A DNA stretch of 64,000 nt from Meghimatium bilineatum (lineage: Eukaryota; Mollusca; Gastropoda; Stylommatophora; Philomycidae): assembly GCA_034231615.1 (NCBI GenBank), contig CM067311.1, forward strand, positions 17,087,643-17,151,642. Direction: 5' to 3'. The notes beneath the pieces are model-generated. The model saw nothing but the letters and a program-made list of their open reading frames with translations, was not told the origin of the DNA and made no database searches. Below, piece by piece: positions 55,801 through 64,000 of the stretch. Position 1 is the stretch's first letter. Every line of letters starts with the position of its first letter. The translations under genes were made by a program, and so were the position numbers.

Positions 55801-56680
55801 CATGGGAACGTGCCAGACTGGGGTCAATGGCCAGAGCTATTAGCTTGATCTTATAGTAGCTCATACTTGCATGGTGCTGCCCGTCACGAGACGTATGGGA
55901 TATTTCAGTGGAGATACCGTACTGGTGGGCAACATCGCCAGTTTGTCCACGACTGCTTATTCGTCCAGAGATTTGGCTTAGATCGCAGCCAACCACCAAA
56001 TTGGGGGGGGGGGAGCTACCCTCCGTATCTGAAGATCGTTTCACTGTCCGCAACTTGTGATCGTGCCTGATAGGGGTAGGCGCCTCCACCACCAGGGTAT
56101 AGTATACAATATTGTTTGTTTTGTTTTGCTTGTGTAAAGTAAATTTGATTATTATTATCTACAGGGGTGTAGTCGTAACAGGGCGACGCCCCAGTACTAT
56201 TTTTGAGTGCCATTGTTGCGCCCTATACTTTTTTGAGTGCCAGGGCACTACCCTTGCACTTTTTTCTTACCGACCTTTTTTTAAAAGACAAATTGAATTT
56301 AGACTGCCCTTTTATTTTTTGTGATGACGAAGTGTCCTGCCCCCCCCCCTTTTTGTGGTTACTACATCCTTGATTATTTAAATATAATTGTCTCTCGCCT
56401 GTCATTGTCCATAAATAATACTTTCCCCTGTATAATGTTTTGATTCTCATGCATTATTTTTTTTTATTCGACTAATACAACAAATACATGCACATGTATA
56501 AATTCCACGCCTAGCTTGTTAATTGGAAGGTTTTGAGTTTCGTTTTTGAGTAAAAGGGAAACTAAGAAGTGGTATTATAACTCGTGAGATCTGGTAAATT
56601 CGAATTTTTATACAATTTTTATGACAACAATTTAAAGAAGAAAAATCACTAAAGGTATCCCGATTACAATCACATATTAG
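55801..56680. other. no feature recognised
   Basis: Has short poly-G/poly-C runs near 56006 and 56340 and no convincing gene. Confidence 0.35.
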
Positions 56681-56970
56681 TAAGTACGTCGCCCTTTGTG
56701 TTGCCGGGACCTGAAAGGGGATCAAAGAATAGCAAACTTGTTTACCTTCCACGCATGTCGTAAAAGGCGACTAAGGAGGTTATGGGATGGAGTTGGCTGT
56801 CCCATCCCATATAGGGTCAGTGACCCAAAGCCATTCTGAAGTTGGATGTGTCAGGCCGAAAGGCGCAGATATCGCAGCAATGCTATAAACCATGACACAA
56901 AGCATTCCGTTCTACATCCTGCTAATCTGCAGGAGTTTGAGAACGAACGCAGAAGAAGAAGTAAGTACGT
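56681..56970 (+). mobile_element. family-A SINE with target duplication
   Basis: Element 56690-56961 (272 bp) flanked by the perfect 9-bp duplication TAAGTACGT. Confidence 0.92.
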
Positions 56971-57799
56971 TTGCTGTCAGTAATTACCAAATAATTAATT
57001 GAAGTTGTTTAATAAGGATAACGATTAACATGGACTAATGTTGTGATGCTATTATTTTTCTGCGTTGAAAAATTTTCAAGAGGTGGGGGGCACCATGAAG
57101 TGAGGGGGTGACACCATGTTTTACCGCACTGTATGACACCCACCCTAATAATACCACTGGGTGACAGTTTTAAAGGAAACGACGGTAAAAAAGGATTCGG
57201 TGTGAGTTGTCAAAAGTGTTGTCTCCGATTAGCAAGCCTTTTCATCAAAGGACTTAAGTGGTTACCACTTAAGAGAGCAAAAAGAATGGCATACATAACC
57301 CCCCCCCCCCCACTCTTTTCTGTTAAAACACATCGATTTGTATTTATATTTTTAATCATCCTGTCCTGAATAACAGAACTGATTCGTGACTGGTCGAACA
57401 ATGCTGCGTTTTGCTCGCGGTCCCAAAAACGTTGCTCATGCGTGCCTTATGTAATGTACGATCTTTCCATGTTATTTTGATTAGTCTCGGGATTGTGAGC
57501 TGCTTATTGTCTTCAAATTTTATTGCCATATAACTTGTTATCTCATGTGGATCTGATGATGTGCACTCCGCACGCGGAAGGTTTGAAAGTATCGCTATTG
57601 GATTATCGGATAAACCATTACGTAACAGTAAGAGCTTAGAAGATGACTTTACAATAGAGTGAGGCTTTCTTTTTGTGGAAGCCCCAAAATATTACATATG
57701 TACAATTACGTTTCGCATTGTGCTATGGTGGTGCAACACTCAGAGAATCAAGCATTGTTAATCATCGAGGAATAGGGTAATAAAGTTTTGCTAATAACT
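56971..57799. other. no gene recognised
   Basis: Contains a C-rich run near 57301 and a hammerhead-like core at 57553 (see findings). Confidence 0.35.
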
Positions 57800-58905
57800 A
57801 GAGACAAACTTAAAAACACACACAAAAGGACGTTTCGACCACAAGACTTTTATTAAGACAACAATTGAAACAAAATTAAAACAAAACGAACAGCAATGAC
57901 ATCGACGGCGACATTGGTATGTGTAGTATAGATTGATCGGAAGAGGTGAAATGACATATATCTATACGCTGTGTCCCTTGTTTGCCTTACGGCGTCAGGG
58001 GTGGAAGAGTTCTCTGGAGATGACCTTTTTGTGCGCTGTTTGTAAGCTTGTTCCTGTGGCTTCTTTGATTTCTGTGATCCATCTTTTACATGGTCTGCCT
58101 CTGGCTTTATAACCGTTATGTCTATGTGTCATGGCCATTTGTGGCATGCTATATGTCGGTAGTCTGGAAGCGTGAGGAAAACCACTTGATCTGTTGTCAT
58201 TTGATATGTTCCAATACTTGTATTGTTTTGGTTATCTGTCTGATGTTATCGTTTCTAATTCTATCTCTTAATGACACTCCGAGTATTCGACATGACACCG
58301 GACAAGGAAAATACAAAAATGACCACAAACATGTGACACGAAACAAACAAAAACTATGGATCAGCTAGAGTCATACATGAGACATGCGCTCATTAATACC
58401 GTCGGGTTTAAGAGTGCCATATTGGTAAATGTAGTTGTTCTCAAGCGTCAGATGGGTCCGGTCGTCAGAAAAGCACGACTTAATGGCCGTAACCTGAATG
58501 TCCTGGGAGCCCCGATGACCCGTGTCATTGAAGTGGACGTCTAAAGTTAAAGCCGAGTGGTTTTTTATGATATGCAGATGTTCGCAGAATTGCAGATGTT
58601 GCGAGCCTCCTTCCAGTTTCACCTATATATGTCATGGCACAACGCTTGATGGCATAGATGACGTTGCGGGACACGCATGTGAAGCTTTCCTCAATGGTGA
58701 AGGTGGTTTTAGGGAACGTGATAGACCAGTTCGGGGTGACATAGGCACAAATGTAGCATTTGCTGCGTTTGCATCTGATGGTGCCAAAATGGTTAGGAAC
58801 GTCAGACTGGAGGTGACTCCGGACAAGTATATCCCTAAGGTTCTTGTCACGTCTGGAAAAAGCAAGTAGGGGGGGGGTCGGACGACTTCCTCGAGAAGGC
58901 CTACG
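57800..58905 (-). pseudogene. Penelope-like element 3' part with GIY-YIG domain
   Basis: Minus-strand frames carry a Cys-rich linker, CVSRNVIYAIKRCAMTYIGE (GIY-YIG start) and THLTLENNYIYQYGTLKPDG at the end, then a 3' region with GTGGTCGAAACGTCC. Broken. Confidence 0.8.
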
Positions 58906-59465
58906 AGATGATAGCTTTCTTCCGCTGTCACCTGAGAGTGCCCTCGGGTCTGCCTTTCTTCGAGTGTGCAGTCTATCCTGTCAGGACACCCTCTCGACCA
59001 CTCGGAAGTCTTCCTCTTCTGACAGAGTCAAGCTTGTTCTCACTTTCCACCACCACAGCGCTGCTGTTCATAATGTCCTTCTTCATCACCCTCCCCCACT
59101 GCAGTCTGACCACGAGACGCGGGAAATGTTCCGTGATCCCTCTCTTGTTGCTTACAGACGTGACAAGAACCTCACAACTGTCCATCGATGTAAGACCATG
59201 GTCCAAGACTCGGGTGCAATTGACACTTCAGTTAGGATTGGATCTTTGGTAGAAGAGCTGAAGCTTATGACGCAAAATCTGTTACGGAAAGACAGAAAAG
59301 TCACGAAGCTCATATCTTCTTTTAGTCATTTTGCCACTGTTCATTGCAGAAACCGACATTGTTATAATGTCCCTGTGCAGTGCACATCCGCTCCGTTTCA
59401 TTTCCTAATGCCACTTTTACCATCGACGATGCCTTTATTTGTGAATCCTTTATTTGTGTAAAATA
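58906..59465 (+). pseudogene. Penelope-like element fragment in opposite orientation
   Basis: Plus-strand frame RVKLVLTFHHHSAAVHNVLL with FRDPSLVAYRRDKNL is the region between reverse transcriptase and GIY-YIG. It meets the minus-strand part head to head near 58905. Broken. Confidence 0.7.
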
Positions 59466-59516
59466 AAGGACGTTACGTCCTTTATGTTATAATTTGTAAC
59501 CGTTGTTACAGGAAAT

Positions 59517-59887
59517 ATATATGTGACGAGTGCTAAGGTTATCGCATTGCTCTCGTGGGGACCTAGGCTTAACAGATAACCAAGATCCTTAAAGTACCTC
59601 CTCGTGGTGCTCCCTGGAAACATAAGTACAGCTGCTCTTGCTGTATTCCTGGCCAACACTTTTAGGCTCGTGTCCGGGAGTAGCAGGCTTCAGAGGGAAT
59701 GAGATTTGATTGAAATAGAGACAGTCATCTCCGATAAAATTGCGCTAAACACATTCAATGGCACTGTCAACACATAGTGACGTTAGTCAGTCCGATCCTA
59801 GCATTGGAGGGGCGGCCAATGCAATTGACACGAAATGATAGATGCATGACGAGAAATGAAAAGATAACATACTGAATACAATGAGAA

Positions 59888-59929
<42 letters not shown>

Positions 59930-60858
59930 GGCATCACTGCGCCAGGGGACTGTGCCATGTGCAAATAGAAAGGGAAAGCGTTCCAAGGAAATTGTAACTA
60001 CAATTTCTGCCAGATCGAGACAACCTTCAAGTTATCTGTGCTCCTTACGGGAAGAGACCCAATCGTGGGCGCCCGGCACAGAAACAGCCCTGGTCGAACT
60101 CTACTATCGAGCTTTCCTATACCTGAAACATGCTCGCGGAGATAAAGGGTTCAGTTCCTGATGAGAACAAGCACAAATATGACATGGTCGTTCACCTCGA
60201 AATACGCTTTGTTCCCAAACTCGTGGTGTGACTCGGACGAGGGGTTTACGATGTCGATGAACGATACCTCGACTAAGAATGCGAAAGAGCCCGGGTCCAA
60301 CTCGAGTTCTTCCTAAACCGGAATTAAGCTCGAAAATGAGAAAAGGTTCAGTACTAGATGGGCACAGAACGTCTAATTAATTACACGAGGCAAGTTCACT
60401 GGCCGCAGAACGCATCGTGCGATAAATAAAATTTCTAACGGGGTCTTTGTTACCTCTAATATTTTATGGTAGTGTGTCCTGATATAACCTAATTGGACTT
60501 TGTCCGCTGGTTGAAAGGTGCACGCCTCTCCAAAAGAGAGGCAAACTCATTAACTACCTACTACGCATCGTGCGAGATAGTTAGTGACAATCGTCTCGGC
60601 GAAGAGTCATTACACACCCACAGTCTGTCGACAGATAAGGAGGCTGTCCTAAGCTAGGGAAGCTCACTCCCCGAATTAAAGGCATGACGAAATCGGATGT
60701 TGTGGGCCTGGGATGTCCGGACCACAGAGTAAGCCAACCGAGCTGCAAATAAGACCGTTTAACCGTGGAACTAGGAATACAACGTACTTCACACTTCCCT
60801 GCGGAAATCACACGATGTATTCCATATAGAGAGCGAACGCAGAAGAAGATATATGTGA
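59517..60858 (+). mobile_element. family-C retroposon, copy 4 with target duplication
   Basis: Element 59527-60848 (1322 bp) flanked by the perfect 10-bp duplication ATATATGTGA. Holds a (GA)n run at about 59885-59930 and ends GAGCGAACGCAGAAGAAG. Confidence 0.87.
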
Positions 60859-61077
60859 AACAGGCACAATACTGGGTGACCGTTTCATCTTCATGTCATT
60901 AGCCACAGAACACCTTCTCCTGTCGCTTTATGTTTCAATGACGTTGATGGCAGTGATATTTAGGTCATTGCATTTAAGATCGTGCACTACAGATGATATA
61001 GCTAGTTACGCATTTGAAAATCGCTATATATTGGAGTTTGGTACCCTTAAGCCGTTTGATCTTAATACCAATCATTC
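60859..61077 (+). pseudogene. Penelope-like GIY-YIG terminal fragment
   Basis: Traces of FNDVDGSDI and the frame YAFENRYILEFGTLKPFDLN match the GIY-YIG C-terminus; it is joined directly to the LINE at 61078. Confidence 0.6.
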
Positions 61078-62376
61078 AGAATGAAGCAATGCGAATCATT
61101 TTGGAGTGTCGCGGGACTACCTGCAAATCACCGATGATAAAGAACATCCTCTACACCCTGAAATTCTCAAAGTGAAAGGCAGTCAACTTAAGAGAGGGAA
61201 GTCGTGGATGGGGCTCGCAGAGGATATTATACAGAGTGTGTGCAGATTAGAGGATGTGCTACCTGGTGCGGAATGGAGTCGTGCTCCCTTAGATTGTCTG
61301 ACAGCCATCAAAGTAATAATAACACTCAGTAGAGAATGCAGGGGATGGTGTCCGACAGTGGTGGAGTCGCCCGTGTGTTGCCGGGGCCCGAAAGGGGAGC
61401 AAAGAATAGCAACACTGTTTACCTTCCACGCATGTCGTAAAAGGCGACTAAGGAGGTTATGGGATGGAGTTGGCTGTCCCATCCCATATAGGGTCAGTGA
61501 CCCAAAGCCATGCTGAAGTCGGATGTGTCAGGCCGAAAGGCGCAGATATCGCAGCAATGCTGTGAACCATGGCACAACGCATTCTGTTCTCTGGACTACA
61601 TCCTGCTAATCTGCAGGAGTTTGAGAACGAACGCAGAAGAAGAAAAAGAAGAAGAAGTGGTGGAGTTGGAGGTACTCGCTCTAATCCGTGAAAATTCCAG
61701 GGAAGGTGATATGATTATATATATATACAGATGGGTCGGTTGAGAGATACATCAGAACTGCCTGGGCCTTCACGACTCAAAGGTGGGGGAAACCATCAGA
61801 GAGGAAAGTGGTGCTTTTGCTCGGACCACAAGCAGCATGACAATGGAGGTTTTGGCAGTAACCAGGGCTTTGCAATGGGTCTGCTCGAAGACTATCTGCG
61901 AGCATGCCTGTATACTTAGTGACTAGATGAGCATGATTGTGAAAGTTCAGGCGGGATACATACGGGAACAGTGGCTGGATGCAGTGAAGAATTCATGTAT
62001 GCGTAAAGTGACTTTCATTTTTGTACCGGGACATGCGGGAGTCCGGGGTAATGAGAGAGCAGATAGTTTGTCCGCACACGCTGCTACTAGGGCTGTTGGT
62101 GGAGCGATGGCTCGAGCAGACATTTTGAACGACCTACTGGAAAACGCACGAGCAAATGACTGTAAAAGTGACGATGACTCTTGTTGCATGACTAGAATAA
62201 AGGAATTTGGTTTGAAATGTGGTGTCGCTAGAACGGAGCGGTTTCGTGGGCAAGAAATAATGATGGTTAATCAACTGCGTACTGGGACCGTCAGTCAACG
62301 TGTAATGGCGGCTACACTCAATGAGAGATCTGAGCACCTATGGACTTGTGCGGAGTGTAATGACGATGATCAAACG

Positions 62377-62383
<7 letters not shown>
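61078..62383 (+). pseudogene. RNase-H LINE with (AACT)n tail, SINE-interrupted
   Basis: Reverse transcriptase end IQNEAMRIILEC, linker RECRGWCPTVVE, then after the SINE the RNase H start (decayed YTDGS) and FIFVPGHAGVRGNERADSL, then a C-terminal region to SEHLWTCAECNDD. It runs straight into a tetranucleotide array. Frame-broken. Confidence 0.85.
61357..61666 (+). mobile_element. family-A SINE in a LINE RNase H region
   Basis: Element 61368-61655 (288 bp) flanked by the perfect 11-bp duplication AGTGGTGGAGT. The related LINE copy at 340-905 is uninterrupted at this point. Confidence 0.95.
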
Positions 62384-62466
<83 letters not shown>

Positions 62467-62637
62467 CAACCAACCAACCAACCAACCAACCAACCAACCA
62501 ACCAACCAACCAACCAACCAACCAACCAACCAACCAACCAACCAACCAACCCACCAACCAACCAACCAACCAACCAACCAACCAACTAATAAACTAACTA
62601 ACTAACTAACTAACCAATCATTCATGTATTCATATCG
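62383..62637. repeat. (AACT)n-(AACC)n tetranucleotide array
   Basis: About 20 AACT units, about 30 AACC units, then AACT again; it starts exactly at the end of the RNase-H LINE. Confidence 0.97.
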
Positions 62638-63335
62638 GTGGATAATTATGATGCAGAAATCCAGGCAATTAGTGTGGCAGCTAAAAAACTGCTGAACTCC
62701 AACTCTGGCCTACAGCCTGTGGTATTCCTGACAGATGCAATGTCAGTGCTTCAAGCTCTCCAGTCTGGAAAACTAACATACTTAAAAAAACTACTTAGCG
62801 AATTGTCTTATCAGTATAGGATAACCATGCAGAGGGATTGGCAACCCTCTCACTGTGGAATACCAGGAAATGAAAAAGCAGACCACCTGGCTAAAGAAGG
62901 TGCTGCCGAAGACCAACCAGATATACCAATCACCTACCATCAGAAAAAACAGATGATAAAGTCAATAAGAAAGCCACAAACACCAACACAAGATGACTAT
63001 CACATTATGAACAGATCAGAACAAGTTATAATTCTACGTCTCAGAACAGGACACAGTCGACTCCGCAGTCACATATATACAAAGTTCAAGATTGGCAACA
63101 CGGCCATGTGTACATGTGGACAGGCAGCACAGAGTGCCAAACATATACTTCAAGAGTGTTCTGAGCATGAAACGCTGAGGCAGACATATTGGCCAGAGGA
63201 AACAACACTGGAATCAAAGCTCTATGGGACACTGTATGAACTACAAAAGACAGTGAGTTTTATTAAGGAGACAGAATTACAGATATAGACATGTTTCAAG
63301 TGAACGAAAGAAGAAGAAGAAGAAGATATCGGTGG
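62632..63335 (+). pseudogene. 5'-truncated GAA-tail LINE with target duplication
   Basis: Element 62642-63325 (684 bp) flanked by the perfect 10-bp duplication ATATCGGTGG. It keeps an open frame from inside RNase H (NYDAEIQAISVAAKK) to ELQI and ends AAGTGAACGAAAGAAGAAG. Closest paralogue is the LINE at 43242-47230. Confidence 0.95.
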
Positions 63336-63479
63336 GAGTTGAGGGGAGGGAAAATGAACTTACCTAAAGAAGATATAGACACAGAAAGATCATCGAAAGA
63401 ATGGGTATTGAATAGGAAAGCAGAATATATAAATATATATTATTATGTTTTGGCAATGGAAGAGGAATCACTAGAACAC

Positions 63480-63930
63480 ATAGAAAGTGATATTAGTTAG
63501 GTACTATGAATGTAAGATTATGATAAAAGCAGAATTTAAGAAAAAGTGCAAACAGATGTATCCAACTCCAGAACAAAATGACGCCTACCACCAAATGTCA
63601 CGCAAAGAACAAACCCTTATCTTCAGATTAGGAACTGGCCACAACACACTGAGAAGACACATGCTCAGAAACCTCAAAATTGGCGAGATAGTGTAACTGT
63701 GGACTGAGCCCAGAAGCACACACTTCGTGCATCATAATTATATCAAGAAGAGGGAGAAAATAAGGCCTACTGAGACGGCACTATTTCTAAATCGGGGAGG
63801 TTCCATGGATGACCTGAAGCAAGTTACACAGTTAATTGAAGCTATTGACGTTGTAACCTGATCACTGACTGAAGAACGACGAATAAGAAGGAGACTGCTA
63901 CATCCTGTTTAGTATATGCTACTTGATGAT
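63480..63930 (+). pseudogene. RNase-H LINE C-terminal fragment, second lineage
   Basis: Frame has YHQMSRKEQTLIFRLGTGHN, the helix before the C-terminal cysteine motif; downstream traces MDDLKQVTQLIEAIDVV. Decayed. Confidence 0.6.
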
Positions 63931-63954
63931 GATGATGATGATAGGGAGCAGCGA

Positions 63955-64000
63955 CGTCAATAGATGTCAAAATCTATCTATCTATCTATCTATCTATCTA
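63955..64000. repeat. (CTAT)n microsatellite at window edge
   Basis: Pure CTAT units run off the end of the window. Confidence 0.9.

Noticed and set aside
1-64000. LTR retrotransposon, endogenous virus or Polinton
   Set aside because: No long direct terminal repeats, gag-pol, integrase, envelope or capsid-type frames were recognised; the reverse transcriptase fragments belong to LINE or Penelope-like elements.

Overview
This is a eukaryotic, repeat-dominated window with long introns, tRNA-headed SINEs, RTE-like and RNase-H LINEs, Penelope-like elements and mariner, pogo, piggyBac-like and hAT elements. The mixture, and an exon resembling the RAG1 N-terminal zinc region reported from sea slugs, suggest a lophotrochozoan animal, most likely a gastropod mollusc. 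That assignment is inference; no species is recognised.

The backbone is one host gene on the minus strand, running from about 41.0 kb leftwards past 2.6 kb and out of the window. It encodes a ZMYM2/3/4-like MYM zinc-finger protein. Seven coding exons can be placed: a 716-codon acidic, SUMO-motif-rich exon (38862-41017), a 19-nt microexon (30579-30597), a 71-nt exon (26290-26360), a 353-codon exon carrying most MYM fingers (22517-23575), a finger plus Gln/Pro-rich exon (16667-16964), an 86-nt exon (8892-8977) and the V/I-P repeat exon typical of ZMYM proteins (2599-2777). Phases fit across the first six; at least one exon may be missing between 8.9 and 2.8 kb. Upstream, at 42.5-42.84 kb, lies a separate minus-strand exon like the RAG1 N-terminal zinc domain, with an in-frame stop.

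The introns and the right-hand 20 kb are mobile DNA. Three non-autonomous retroposon families (A about 280 bp, B about 165 bp, C about 1.1-1.3 kb) and an RNase-H LINE family all end in the same GAACG(A)-(GAA)n terminus and are flanked by 9-14 bp target-site duplications, so one LINE probably mobilises all of them. A second LINE lineage ends in (ATG)n. DNA elements include a pogo-like element with an intact 440-codon transposase, an internally deleted mariner with perfect 31-bp ends, three TTAA-flanked piggyBac-like non-autonomous elements, and a hAT MITE with an 8-bp duplication. Minisatellites are common and several host later insertions.

No LTR retrotransposon, endogenous virus, Polinton, CRISPR array, rRNA gene or free-standing tRNA gene was recognised.
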